Positions 1-9,535 are shown, counted from the first letter of the stretch. The stretch is 64,000 nt of DNA from a bacterium (GCA_020444325.1 JAHLLD010000008.1:1-64000); one strand, 5' to 3'. Notes: generated by a model from the letters alone, not told the origin. Translations and numbers: made by a program.

Positions 1-19
1 TCCTGGTTGCCTCATGGAA

Positions 20-50
20 GCGAAACGCCCCTCATTGAGGGGCGTTTCGC
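20..50 (+). terminator. Hairpin terminator, trailer of an off-window paralogue
   Basis: A 14-bp perfect stem (GCGAAACGCCCCTC / GAGGGGCGTTTCGC) with an ATT loop. The flanking bases match those that follow the stop codons of the two T9SS genes at 3794 and 7363, so this is probably the terminator of a third family member whose stop lies a few bases before position 1. There is no clear T-run after it. Confidence 0.7.
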
Positions 51-244
51 TATATAAAGATGGAAATATGAAACGATGGAAAATGAAAGCATGGCTTAGA
101 CGCGCATGTTTCCATTTTTCAATTATTTCATTTTTCCATACTCAGCCAATCCCAGCTCACCCTGCCGACCAGGGATTGCTTCCCCATATATGGCAGAAGT
201 CCGGGTACACTTCATGGGAAGCAATCCCCGCTCCTGGAAGGTTT

Positions 245-307
245 GTAATCTGTAATCTGTAATCTGTGATCTGCCATCTGCGATCTGAAATCTGAAATCT
301 GAAATCT
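245..307. repeat. Heptanucleotide tandem array, 9 units
   Basis: Nine uninterrupted 7-base units of the form GNNATCT: GTAATCT x3, GTGATCT, GCCATCT, GCGATCT, GAAATCT x3. The ATCT part is fixed and the two bases after G vary. Shorter arrays of the same unit follow the T9SS gene terminators at 3851 and 7420. No coding role is seen. Confidence 0.85.
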
Positions 308-407
308 ATCCGCATTATGCAGACTATGCATAATCCCATGATTCTGCCGCCAATTTCGGCGATGTATGGGGCTGTGCGTATTCGGCACATCTGTGAAAAT
401 TAGGCCA

Positions 408-438
408 TTGACAGGGGGGATTGAACTGTGGATATTTG
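408..438 (+). promoter_or_regulatory. Promoter for the 555 gene (TTG-N20-GATATTTG)
   Basis: TTG at 408-410, 20 bases, then GATATTTG at 431-438, one mismatch from the Bacteroidota -7 element TAnnTTTG. The spacing equals that of most other promoter-like sites in the window. It implies a leader of about 110 bases. Confidence 0.5.
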
Positions 439-554
439 CCAGCAATAGTGTAAAAAAATGTCCGAGGCATTCCTGCAGTTTGGACAGTGTCCTGGTGCTG
501 CAGCCAGTTGTTGCGGTCACATCCATTCAATTCACAGGTTCATGAGGTACATCC

Positions 555-3500
555 ATGAGACATGTTACCCGATCCGCAGCCAGGCGGAGCTTTGTCGCTG
601 CCCTGGTTGCCATCGTGCTTCTCGCACTTGGGACGCCGAGCGCGATCCATGCACAGGGAGCGTATTCATTAGCAACAGTTCCCACAGGGAACACATCGAC
701 ATCGTCGAACTCCTTCATTTCCTTTGATATCACAGCGCATCAGGCAGTCCGTCTGTACCGCTTCTGGAATCTTTTTTCTGGAACGGGATCGACGCTGGTC
801 GATATCTGGGCACATCCCAATGGCTACGTCAACCAGAACACGGGTTGGATTCACCTCGGCCGTACAACGGTGACAGTGACACAAACATCCACTCCCACCG
901 AGATTCCCATCAATCTCGATTTCCTCATTCAGCCGAATGAGAAGTGGGGCTTTATTATTTCAAATCACACGATTTCGGTCAAGTACAACTCGAGCATCAC
1001 ACAGTCGAGCTTCACGGATTCGTACATGACCATTGACTGTGGCAGCCATTGCGCGGGTACAGGCACAGGCGATCCGACCACAGGAACCACCAGTTTTTCA
1101 TTCAGCCTTTGTCCTCGTCAGATCAGCGGTATCGTGTATTATGATGAAGGCGCAACCGCTCCGAACGACGCAGGGATTTCCTCCATCGATTCACCACTGA
1201 ACTTCTGCGCTGGTGTCCATGACGTGAGCGTGAGCATGCAGAACTTCGGTATCAACCAGATCACCTCCGCGACCATCAACTGGAAGCTCAACGGCGTGCC
1301 GCAGTCTCCGTACAGCTGGACGGGTTTGCTCGATACGCTCAATGCTGCATCACGTAAAACGTCCGTCACACTGGCGTCCATGAACTTTCTGCCGGGCATA
1401 CCCTATACTATAGAAGCATGGACGAGCATGCCCAACGGGGTTGCAGATACGGTCAACAACAACGATACAACAATAGTCACACGGCAATCGGCGCTCTCGG
1501 GTACATTTACCATCGGAGGCAGTAATCCGGACTTCGCGGATTTCGATGCGGCACTTACGGTGCTGCATGACAACGGTCTGTGCGGTCCCGTCGTATTCAA
1601 CGTGCGACCAGGGACCTACAATGAACAGGTTGCGATTGGTGGGGGACGAGGGACGGTAACCGGGACATCTTCGGTCAACACGGTGACCTTCCAGTCCGAA
1701 ACCGGAAACCGTGCAGATGTAACGGTGAACTTCTACTCGCAGACCGGCAATCCCACCTTGTATATCAACAGTACGGACTGGCTGATCTTCCGAAACATGA
1801 CCTTTACCGCCACCAATCCTTCCTACGCCATCGTGTTCTATTATCTGGGCGGATCGGACAACTGTACATTCGAGAATATCGATTTTATCAGTATGCCGGT
1901 TCTGACGACCTCCACGAATAACACGGTCATCTATTCTCCCAGCGGCTCGATTGACAACAACAACAGCTTCATCAACTGCAACATTGTCAACGGCAGCTAC
2001 GGTATGTACATCTATGGAAGCGGTTCGACTGCAACCGAGGACAACACTCTTATTCAAAACTGCCGCTTCACCGGACAGTATTATCGTCCCGTCTACGCGT
2101 ATTACCTGGGACAGACCAAATTCCTCGACAATACTGTCATCCAGGAAGCGAACAATACCTACACATACCACTACCCGGTCGCGTTCTATTACGGGTACAA
2201 CTCGCAGATCGAGCGCAACACCATCATCTCGTACGGCGGTACATATTGCTACGGTGTGTATTTCTACTACGAGAATTACTACCAGAGTGGCAGCTCCCGC
2301 TTTGTCAACAACATGGTGACGCTGCTCGACTGTCCCCAGGTCTACTACGGTATGTATGCCTATAGGATGAGCAATACCCTGTTCGCCCACAACACGTTCT
2401 ATACGAACACGCCGTACGCCAGCAGCTACCTGGTCTATGCACCGTATGCAGACGGAAGTGAGATCTACAACAACATCCTCTACCACGCTGGTGCCGGCTA
2501 TTGCTGGTATGAAGTGGGAACGGGATATGTATCCGCCTCCGATTACAACCTGTGGTACTCGAATGGCAGCAGTCTGGCCTACTGGGGTGGGGCACGTGCA
2601 GACCTTGCAGCCTTGCAGGCCTACACCGGCATGGATGCTCATTCCATCACCAAATCCGTAACCTTCAAGGATGTGTATAACGGCGACCTGCATCTGGCGA
2701 GTCCTTCAGACGATGATACCGACATGTTCGGCCTGCTTCTTCCCTCGGTGACCGATGATATTGATCATGAAGCCCGCGTGCAGCCGTACAAGGGTGCAGA
2801 TGAAGCCTGCTATATCACGCCCGGATCGGTGAACTACGATTTCGTTGACGCCAATGGCTATCCAGCGGCCTACGCGGAAGCGCCCGGAAGCATCGGATTG
2901 CATTATTCCGTTGCCTTCCCTGAGTTTGACGCCACGATCACCATGTCGGTCCGCTTCTACACCGTGCCTGGAGATCAGCTCGTCTATACCGCGACCTTGA
3001 ACGCGCAGAAACAGTACGGCGTCACACTGGATGGCGTGCAGTACATCACACTGCCTTCCTCCCTGCAGCCCGGCACCTACAAGATCGAGGTGAACTTCTG
3101 GACGAAGAACAGCTGTGACGCGTACCGCAATTACATGCCGTATCCAAGCGCGTTGCTGGTCGTAGGTGAGGGACAGCAGCCCTGCGTCGTCTGGCCGGGT
3201 GATGTGAACAATGACGGCATCGTCAATTACACCGACCGTCGAGGACTGAACATGTACATTTACAATGCGAACCTGCGTACTACATGGCTCAGTGGTCCCG
3301 CCCGCTACCAGGCGGATTCCGAAACCAATCCCTTCACGTACCTCGAGTGGAAACCGCAGGCCGCGGCCCCGTGGTACACTCCCGAAGGATGTTACATGGA
3401 TACCGATGGCAATGGTGTGGTCAACAACCTCGACTACATCGCCATGAAGCTGAACTGGGTGCAGACCACCCCATACTATACGGGCACGCCGAAAGCGGTC

Positions 3501-3794
3501 ACCGCTGTAGCTGCCGGCTTCTCAATGGATCAGAACTACCCGAATCCATTCAATCCGACGACGATGATTCGCTTCGCCGTTCCCGAGCAATCGCATGTGC
3601 GCCTTGTGGTCACTGATGCGCTGGGACGCCAGGTGGCGGAGCTGGTCGACGGCAAGATCGAACAGGGTCTGCATGAAGTGCAGTTCGACGGTGCACAGCT
3701 CGCAAGCGGCACCTATATCGCGACCGTGACCATGACCGGCGTCGAGTCGGGCATGAGCTACACCAAGAATATCAAGATGGCGTTGAACAAATAG
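555..3794 (+). CDS. Secreted beta-helix/dockerin protein with T9SS sorting domain (paralogue 1)
   Basis: 1079 aa. A signal peptide (about 1-34, ending near IHAQG) is followed by an unrecognised N-terminal module (35-190), a CARDB-like Ig region (about 200-310), and a tyrosine/asparagine-rich right-handed beta-helix (about 315-740). Two EF-hand-like calcium loops typical of dockerin I follow (D883 DVNNDGIVNYTD and D949 DTDGNGVVNNLD). The T9SS sorting domain starts near N994 (NYPNPFNP). It should cross the outer membrane by T9SS and be anchored or released at the surface; its ligand is unknown. The ATG at 555 has GAGG eight bases upstream. The gene at 4133 is a full-length paralogue. Domain names are from motif reading only. 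Confidence 0.88.
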   Translation: MRHVTRSAARRSFVAALVAIVLLALGTPSAIHAQGAYSLATVPTGNTSTSSNSFISFDITAHQAVRLYRFWNLFSGTGSTLVDIWAHPNGYVNQNTGWIHLGRTTVTVTQTSTPTEIPINLDFLIQPNEKWGFIISNHTISVKYNSSITQSSFTDSYMTIDCGSHCAGTGTGDPTTGTTSFSFSLCPRQISGIVYYDEGATAPNDAGISSIDSPLNFCAGVHDVSVSMQNFGINQITSATINWKLNGVPQSPYSWTGLLDTLNAASRKTSVTLASMNFLPGIPYTIEAWTSMPNGVADTVNNNDTTIVTRQSALSGTFTIGGSNPDFADFDAALTVLHDNGLCGPVVFNVRPGTYNEQVAIGGGRGTVTGTSSVNTVTFQSETGNRADVTVNFYSQTGNPTLYINSTDWLIFRNMTFTATNPSYAIVFYYLGGSDNCTFENIDFISMPVLTTSTNNTVIYSPSGSIDNNNSFINCNIVNGSYGMYIYGSGSTATEDNTLIQNCRFTGQYYRPVYAYYLGQTKFLDNTVIQEANNTYTYHYPVAFYYGYNSQIERNTIISYGGTYCYGVYFYYENYYQSGSSRFVNNMVTLLDCPQVYYGMYAYRMSNTLFAHNTFYTNTPYASSYLVYAPYADGSEIYNNILYHAGAGYCWYEVGTGYVSASDYNLWYSNGSSLAYWGGARADLAALQAYTGMDAHSITKSVTFKDVYNGDLHLASPSDDDTDMFGLLLPSVTDDIDHEARVQPYKGADEACYITPGSVNYDFVDANGYPAAYAEAPGSIGLHYSVAFPEFDATITMSVRFYTVPGDQLVYTATLNAQKQYGVTLDGVQYITLPSSLQPGTYKIEVNFWTKNSCDAYRNYMPYPSALLVVGEGQQPCVVWPGDVNNDGIVNYTDRRGLNMYIYNANLRTTWLSGPARYQADSETNPFTYLEWKPQAAAPWYTPEGCYMDTDGNGVVNNLDYIAMKLNWVQTTPYYTGTPKAVTAVAAGFSMDQNYPNPFNPTTMIRFAVPEQSHVRLVVTDALGRQVAELVDGKIEQGLHEVQFDGAQLASGTYIATVTMTGVESGMSYTKNIKMALNK

Positions 3795-3859
3795 CACCAT
3801 CCTGATTACCTCATGGAAGCGAAACGCCCCTCCTCGGAGGGGCGTTTCGTATAATCTGC
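3573..3859 (+). repeat. 287-bp perfect direct repeat, copy 1
   Basis: Read base by base, 3573-3859 is identical to 7142-7428. It covers the last ~75 codons (sorting domain), stop codon, terminator and start of the heptad array. The upstream coding parts of the two genes differ at many synonymous sites, so identity is concentrated at the 3' end, suggesting gene conversion or a recent duplication of the tail. Confidence 0.9.
3820..3849 (+). terminator. Terminator of paralogue 1
   Basis: 14-bp perfect stem (CGAAACGCCCCTCC / GGAGGGGCGTTTCG) with a 2-base loop, 25 bases after the stop codon. No long T-run follows; the heptad repeat begins directly. Confidence 0.75.
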
Positions 3860-3878
3860 AATCTGTAATCTGCGATCT
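3851..3878. repeat. Heptanucleotide array, 4 units
   Basis: Units ATAATCT, GCAATCT, GTAATCT, GCGATCT directly after the terminator. Same unit as 245-307 and 7420-7454. Confidence 0.75.
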
Positions 3879-4132
3879 GTATCCCCCCTCGTTCCGTCGC
3901 CGAAAATTTATTTCATCACCATCGTAACTTTTTATCCCTTACTGTGTCTTATGTTCGGCACCGTGACATTTGCTCTCATGAGCCACAAAGCAACTGTCTG
4001 ACGGGGGCCGGAAGAGGGCGGGCTGATAGTGAGTATCACATACCGCAGGATTATCTGTCAAGGTTGGATAGAAGCGAGGCTTCGGCGCTCGTTGATATAC
4101 TGTTGTTCCATCCAATATCTATGAGGTATGAC

Positions 4133-7100
4133 ATGCAAGTCTGTACGGGGGCGTCTCATGGGACGCGTACCACCATTTTATCATTGGCGATGGGGCTGAT
4201 TTTGCTGTGCTCCGGCACGGCCACGGGATTGGCTCAGGGCGCATATTCGCTCGCAACATCGCCCACGGGTAGTACATCTACTTCCTCCGATTCGTTTATT
4301 TCATTCGACATTACTGCACATCAGGCGGTGCGTCTGTATCGGTTCTGGAATCTCTTTGCGGGTACGGGAACGACCACTGTGGATATCTGGGCGCGTCCAA
4401 ACGGATTCGCGCAGGTGAATTCGGGATGGATTCATCTCGGCCGCAATACGGTTACGGTGACACAGACCTCCACTCCCACCGAAATCCCCATCAATCTCGA
4501 TTTTCTTATCCAGGCGAATGAGAAATGGGGATTCATCATTTCTCATCATACGATTTCGGTGAAGTACCAGTCGAGTATAACACAGTCGAGCTACTCGGAT
4601 TCTTACATGACGATCGACTGTGGAAATCACTGCGCGGGCACCGGCACCGGCGATCCCGCACTGGGCACGACCGCTTTCAATTTCAGCTTCTGTCCACGTC
4701 AGTACGCGGGCATCGTGTACTACGATGAGGGCGCGACCGCGCCGAATGACGCAGGAATCACCAGCATCGATTCGCCGCTCAATTTCTGTGCCGGGACGCA
4801 CAATGTGGATGTAACGCTGCAGAATCTGGGAATCAACCAGATAACCTCGGCCACGATTAACTGGACGCTCAATGGCGTTCCGCAGACGCCGTACAACTGG
4901 ACGGGTCTGCTCGATACACTGAACTCAGCAACCCGTAAGACCTCGGTCACCCTCGGCAGTCATCCCTTCCAGTCCGGTGTGCCGTATACCATTCAGGCAT
5001 GGACGAGTATGCCAAACGGGGTTGCCGATACGGTGAACAATAACGATACCTGCACGGTAACACGGGAGGCCGCGCTCTCTGGCACCTTCACTATCGGGGG
5101 CGCTTCGCCGGACTACCCGGATTTCTCATCCGCTGTCGATGCACTGAACAATTACGGCCTGTGCGGACCCGTCGTCTTCAGGGTTCGGACCGGCACCTAT
5201 AACGAACGATTTACGATGGGGGATATTGCGGGAAGCTCCGCTGTCAATACAGTGATTTTCGAGTCCGAGTCCGGAAACCGCGCTGATGTAGAATTGACAT
5301 ATACCAGCACCGGGACCGCCGACAACGGTATCATCGATCTGAATGGGGCGAGCTTCGTGACGTTCAGGAACATGACCGTCCGTGCGCAGGGCGGGAGTTA
5401 TGCGCAGGCCCTCGTCATCCAGGGGACGTCAACCGACAACACATTCGAGGGCTGCGATCTTCTTGCACCTGTCGTTGGAACGACATCCACCAACGTCGCT
5501 GTCGTGTACTCTCCCTCCGGTTCCCTCAACCATCGCCACACATTCGATGACTGCGCCATTCGTGGTGGGTCGTATGGAATGTACCTGTACGGCAGTGGCA
5601 CGACGTCAACGGAGGACGGACTGGTAGTCCGTGGCTGTGAATTCACGGATCAGTATTACACAGCGTATCGCGGATATTATTGCGGGGAAGTCACGTTCGT
5701 TGATAACTACGTGCATATCAACTCCTCGTACTCGAGTAAATACCTCGCGCAGTTCTACTACGGATACAACACCTCCATCGAGCGGAATACCTTCATCTCG
5801 GAGGGTGGTACGTACGGCTATGGACTGTACATCTACTATGACGGATACTACCAGACTGGCAGTTCGCGTTTCGTGAACAACATGGTCAGCGTCTTGAATA
5901 CCACATCGACCACGTACGGTGTTCGTCCTTACAACGACTACGATATGTTTTTCGCGCACAATACCATTCATGTCAACAGCAGCTACGCGACCGCGTATGC
6001 CGTTTACACCTACAACGGGTCGAACAGCACTTATCTGAATAACATCATGTACAACACCGGTGCGGGACGCACATGGTACGTCAATGATCCGGGTGCGATT
6101 ACGGAGTCTGATTACAATGTGCTGTACACGAATGGCAGTACGTTCGCGTACTGGTCGGGTGATCAGCCCGACTTCGCGTCGCTGCAGGCTGCCTCAGGAA
6201 TGGATGCAAACTCGATATCAAAAACCATCACTTTCACGGATCTGATTTCCGGTGACCTGCACCTCGCGGCGCCGTCAGACGACGACTCCGACCTCTTTGG
6301 CACTCTGCTGTCTGCGGTGACAGAAGACATCGATCATGAAGCACGCGTGCAGCCCTACATCGGTGCTGATGAAGCATGCTATATCACCCCTGGTACGGTG
6401 AATTATGATTTCGTCGACGCATCAGGTTTCCCAGCAGCATTCGCGCAGGCACCGGGCAGCATCGGACTTCACTACTCCGTCGCCTTCCCGGAATTCGACG
6501 CAACGATTACCATGACGGTGAGCTTCTATACCGTGCCAGGAGATCAGCTCGCGTATACCACGACGGTAAACGCACAGAAACAGTACGGGATGACGCTGGA
6601 CGGTGTACAGTACATCACGCTCCCTTCATCACTCCAGCCGGGCACTTACAAGATCGAGGTGAACTTCTGGACGAAGAACAGCTGCGACGCGTATCGGGAT
6701 TACATGCCGTATCCAAGTGCGTTGCTGGTCGTAGGTGAGGGACAGCAGCCCTGCGTGGTGTGGCCGGGAGATGTGAACAATGACGGCATCGTAAACTATG
6801 CTGACCGTCGAGCATTGAACCTTTATATCTACAATGCCAACCTTCGCACGAGCTGGCTGAACGGTCCTGCCCGCTATCAGGCTGATGCGGAAACCAATCC
6901 CTTCACCTACCTCGAGTGGGAGCCACAGGCCGCAGCGCCATGGTTCACACCCGAAGGATGCTACATGGATACTGACGGTAATGGCGTTGTCAACAACATG
7001 GATTACATCGCCATGAAGCTGAACTGGGCGCAGACGACGCCGACCTATCCAGGGACGCCGAAATCCGGAGCCCCGGTTGCTGCCGGCTTCTCAATGGACC

Positions 7101-7363
7101 AGAATTACCCGAACCCCTTCAATCCGACGACAATGATTCGTTTCGCCGTTCCCGAGCAATCGCATGTGCGCCTTGTGGTCACTGATGCGCTGGGACGCCA
7201 GGTGGCGGAGCTGGTCGACGGCAAGATCGAACAGGGTCTGCATGAAGTGCAGTTCGACGGTGCACAGCTCGCAAGCGGCACCTATATCGCGACCGTGACC
7301 ATGACCGGCGTCGAGTCGGGCATGAGCTACACCAAGAATATCAAGATGGCGTTGAACAAATAG
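4133..7363 (+). CDS. Secreted beta-helix/dockerin protein with T9SS sorting domain (paralogue 2)
   Basis: 1076 aa from the ATG at 4133, chosen because GAGG (4123-4126) lies six bases upstream, as in paralogue 1, and a signal peptide follows (TTILSLAMGLILL core, ending near GLAQG). An open frame extends upstream to 3944 but that part has no signal-peptide character. The domain order copies paralogue 1: N-terminal module, Ig-like region, Tyr-rich beta-helix, two dockerin-type calcium loops, T9SS sorting domain. The helix region is the most diverged part; the last ~75 codons are identical at DNA level. Likely a surface or released protein of unknown ligand. Confidence 0.87.
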   Translation: MQVCTGASHGTRTTILSLAMGLILLCSGTATGLAQGAYSLATSPTGSTSTSSDSFISFDITAHQAVRLYRFWNLFAGTGTTTVDIWARPNGFAQVNSGWIHLGRNTVTVTQTSTPTEIPINLDFLIQANEKWGFIISHHTISVKYQSSITQSSYSDSYMTIDCGNHCAGTGTGDPALGTTAFNFSFCPRQYAGIVYYDEGATAPNDAGITSIDSPLNFCAGTHNVDVTLQNLGINQITSATINWTLNGVPQTPYNWTGLLDTLNSATRKTSVTLGSHPFQSGVPYTIQAWTSMPNGVADTVNNNDTCTVTREAALSGTFTIGGASPDYPDFSSAVDALNNYGLCGPVVFRVRTGTYNERFTMGDIAGSSAVNTVIFESESGNRADVELTYTSTGTADNGIIDLNGASFVTFRNMTVRAQGGSYAQALVIQGTSTDNTFEGCDLLAPVVGTTSTNVAVVYSPSGSLNHRHTFDDCAIRGGSYGMYLYGSGTTSTEDGLVVRGCEFTDQYYTAYRGYYCGEVTFVDNYVHINSSYSSKYLAQFYYGYNTSIERNTFISEGGTYGYGLYIYYDGYYQTGSSRFVNNMVSVLNTTSTTYGVRPYNDYDMFFAHNTIHVNSSYATAYAVYTYNGSNSTYLNNIMYNTGAGRTWYVNDPGAITESDYNVLYTNGSTFAYWSGDQPDFASLQAASGMDANSISKTITFTDLISGDLHLAAPSDDDSDLFGTLLSAVTEDIDHEARVQPYIGADEACYITPGTVNYDFVDASGFPAAFAQAPGSIGLHYSVAFPEFDATITMTVSFYTVPGDQLAYTTTVNAQKQYGMTLDGVQYITLPSSLQPGTYKIEVNFWTKNSCDAYRDYMPYPSALLVVGEGQQPCVVWPGDVNNDGIVNYADRRALNLYIYNANLRTSWLNGPARYQADAETNPFTYLEWEPQAAAPWFTPEGCYMDTDGNGVVNNMDYIAMKLNWAQTTPTYPGTPKSGAPVAAGFSMDQNYPNPFNPTTMIRFAVPEQSHVRLVVTDALGRQVAELVDGKIEQGLHEVQFDGAQLASGTYIATVTMTGVESGMSYTKNIKMALNK

Positions 7364-7428
7364 CACCATCCTGATTACCTCATGGAAGCGAAACGCCCCT
7401 CCTCGGAGGGGCGTTTCGTATAATCTGC
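7142..7428 (+). repeat. 287-bp perfect direct repeat, copy 2
   Basis: Second copy of 3573-3859, offset by exactly 3569 bases and identical throughout, covering the sorting-domain codons, stop, terminator and start of the heptad array. Confidence 0.9.
7389..7418. terminator. Terminator between convergent genes
   Basis: Same 14-bp stem as 3820-3849. It sits between the ends of paralogue 2 and the OPT transporter, which converge, so it may stop transcription from both sides. Confidence 0.7.
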
Positions 7429-7454
7429 CATCTGTCATCTGCCATCTGATATCT
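7420..7454. repeat. Heptanucleotide array, 5 units
   Basis: Units ATAATCT, GCCATCT, GTCATCT, GCCATCT, GATATCT. The array ends four bases from the stop codon of the minus-strand transporter gene. Confidence 0.75.
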
Positions 7455-7458
7455 GCAA

Positions 7459-9447
7459 TTAATCCTCCTTGACCTTGGCGCGCATGCTGTCCCAGTACAG
7501 GTAGGCCGCGATGGCTGCAAAGGCGCCGATGGCGAGGAATTCCGCACCATCGCTCTCCGCCCAGACCCAGCCGAATTCGTGGTAGTTGATACCGAAGAAT
7601 TTGAGGCCTGCACTGACCACGCCCATGATGGCGCCGCCGGCAATGAGTCCTGACGCGATCAGCGTGCCACGTTCGCGGCGCGCATTGTTCAGCTTTTCGT
7701 CCTTCGAGCGCGTGGAGACAAAATGCGCGATGATACCGCCGGCAAGAACCGGGGTATTCAGCTCGAGCGGCAGGTACATGCCAAGTGCGAAAGCAAGCGG
7801 CGGGATGTGAATGGATTCCAGTGTCAGCGCAAAGAGGGCGCCGGCAATATAGAGAACCCAGGGTGCGGGCTGATTGGACATGAGCGGTTTGATGACGGCC
7901 GCCATGGCATTCGCCTGCGGTGCGGGCAGTGCGTTTTCGCCAGTAAATCCGTACGTCGCATTGAGAAGGATGATCACACCACCCACCGAGGCCGCTGCGA
8001 GCAGTGTGCCGAGGAATTTCCATCGCTCCTGATGTTTGGGCGTATTACCCAGCCAGTAGCCAATTTTCAAATCCGTGATGAAGCCGCCCGCCATGGAGAG
8101 CGCCGTACAGACCACGCCGCCAATGATGAGAGCGGAGACCATTCCGGTGGGACCCGTGAGTCCGACCTGCACCAGGATGAACGACGAGACGATGAGCGTC
8201 ATCAGTGTCATGCCGGAAACGGGGTTCGATCCGACGATGGCGATGGCGCGTGCGGCCACGGTGGTGAAGAGGAAAGCGATAATGGCAACGATGAGCAACC
8301 CGGTCAGCGCCTGACCGAAGTTTCCGGTCACGCCCTGCCAGAAAAAGACGAAAACGCTGAGAAGCACGACGACGATGAGGGAAACTATGGTCCCCATGGG
8401 AATGTCGGTGTCGGTGCGCTCAGCGGATTCCGCGTCGGATCCATGTTTCTTTCCGAAGATCTCGGAGGCGGCAAGTTTGAAAGCACCGCCGATAATTTTG
8501 CTGCTCTTGACGATGCCGATGATTCCGGCCATGGCGATTCCGCCGATGCCGAGATGACGGACGTAATGGAAGTAAATCGTGTAGGCGTCCATATCACTGA
8601 TCAGCTGGGTGACACCCGTGCCGATCGGGACGGTGAGGGCTTGTCCGACATACGCGATAAGAGGCACGAGGACGAACCATGACAGGAAAGAGCCCGCTGC
8701 GATAATGGCGGCGTACTTGAGGCCGATGATATATCCGAGTCCCGTCACCGCCGCGAGGATGTTCATGCGGAATTCAATGCGCATATGTTCCGCGACATAA
8801 TCGAGTCCGGGCAGAACCCTGGTGGAGAATGTTTCTTTCCAGAAGCCGAAGGTCGTAACCATGAAGTCATAGAATCCACCGACCGCGGATGCGAGCAGCA
8901 GTGTCTTCGCCTGATTGCCGCCGCTCTCGCCCGCGACCAGCACTTCTGTCGTTGCGGTCGCTTCGGGGAAGGGAAGCTGTCCGTGCATATCCTTGACGAA
9001 ATACCGGCGGAAAGGAATCAGGTACACAATCCCCAGGAAGCCGCCGAACATGGAGGCAAGGAAGACATGCCAGAAATTCGCGGGGAGTTCGAGAATGTAC
9101 AGTGCGGGAATGGTGAAAATGGCACCCGCAACCACGACACCACTTGCAGCACCGATGGATTGGATGATCACATTTTCCGACAGCGCGTTTTTGCGCTTTG
9201 TTGCAGTGGAAATACCGACAGCGATAATCGCAATCGGAATGGCGGCTTCAAACACCTGGCCGATTTTCAGTCCCAGGTACGCCGCGGCAGCAGAAAACAG
9301 CACCGAGAAAAAGAGTCCCCAGCCTACTGAGTACGGCGTAATTTCCCGCGGCGTAACCGTTGTCGGCACCACGGGCACATACTTCTCACCCGCCTCCAGC
9401 GGTGTGTATGCATTCTTTGGCAATTGTCGTGTGGTCGGTTGTTCCAT
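7459..9447 (-). CDS. OPT-family oligopeptide transporter
   Basis: 662 aa from the ATG at 9447, which has AGGAGAG just upstream; the longer open frame to 9714 runs through low-complexity GC-rich DNA past the promoter and is rejected. Many hydrophobic segments are spread over the whole length. The start region (TPYSVGWGLFFSVLFSAAAA, then YLGLKIGQVFEAAIP) and the motif NPVSGMT match the bacterial OPT family, which imports small peptides or metal chelates with protons across the inner membrane. Its substrate cannot be read from the sequence. It is a single gene converging on paralogue 2. Confidence 0.9.
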   Translation of the reverse strand: MEQPTTRQLPKNAYTPLEAGEKYVPVVPTTVTPREITPYSVGWGLFFSVLFSAAAAYLGLKIGQVFEAAIPIAIIAVGISTATKRKNALSENVIIQSIGAASGVVVAGAIFTIPALYILELPANFWHVFLASMFGGFLGIVYLIPFRRYFVKDMHGQLPFPEATATTEVLVAGESGGNQAKTLLLASAVGGFYDFMVTTFGFWKETFSTRVLPGLDYVAEHMRIEFRMNILAAVTGLGYIIGLKYAAIIAAGSFLSWFVLVPLIAYVGQALTVPIGTGVTQLISDMDAYTIYFHYVRHLGIGGIAMAGIIGIVKSSKIIGGAFKLAASEIFGKKHGSDAESAERTDTDIPMGTIVSLIVVVLLSVFVFFWQGVTGNFGQALTGLLIVAIIAFLFTTVAARAIAIVGSNPVSGMTLMTLIVSSFILVQVGLTGPTGMVSALIIGGVVCTALSMAGGFITDLKIGYWLGNTPKHQERWKFLGTLLAAASVGGVIILLNATYGFTGENALPAPQANAMAAVIKPLMSNQPAPWVLYIAGALFALTLESIHIPPLAFALGMYLPLELNTPVLAGGIIAHFVSTRSKDEKLNNARRERGTLIASGLIAGGAIMGVVSAGLKFFGINYHEFGWVWAESDGAEFLAIGAFAAIAAYLYWDSMRAKVKED

Positions 9448-9504
9448 ACACTCTCCTGAACTGAATTGCTTGGCGGTGGGGGCGGGATCAGGTCCCAGAT
9501 CGGA

Positions 9505-9535
9505 AAAAACTACTGAAATCTCCGCGATACCGCAA
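9505..9535 (-). promoter_or_regulatory. Promoter for the OPT gene (TTG-N20-TAGTTTTT)
   Basis: On the minus strand TTG (9535-9533), 20 bases, then TAGTTTTT (9512-9505). It matches the Bacteroidota TTTG/TAnnTTTG pattern and predicts a leader of about 50 bases to the ATG at 9447. Confidence 0.65.

Larger units (their letters stand above)
51..554. other. Non-coding stretch before the first T9SS gene
   Basis: About 500 bases without a convincing gene. It holds the heptad array (245-307), an A/T-rich imperfect inverted repeat (about 76-88 with 126-139) and the promoter-like site at 408-438. The short open frames here lack family resemblance and are mostly translations of the repeats. Confidence 0.6.

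Noticed and set aside
4092-4123. Possible promoter TTG-N21-TATCTATG before the 4133 gene
   Set aside because: The spacer is one base too long, the -7 match is poor, and transcription would begin past the Shine-Dalgarno of the gene.
3944-4132. N-terminal extension of paralogue 2
   Set aside because: The added residues are not signal-like, and the ATG at 4133 has the same GAGG arrangement as paralogue 1.
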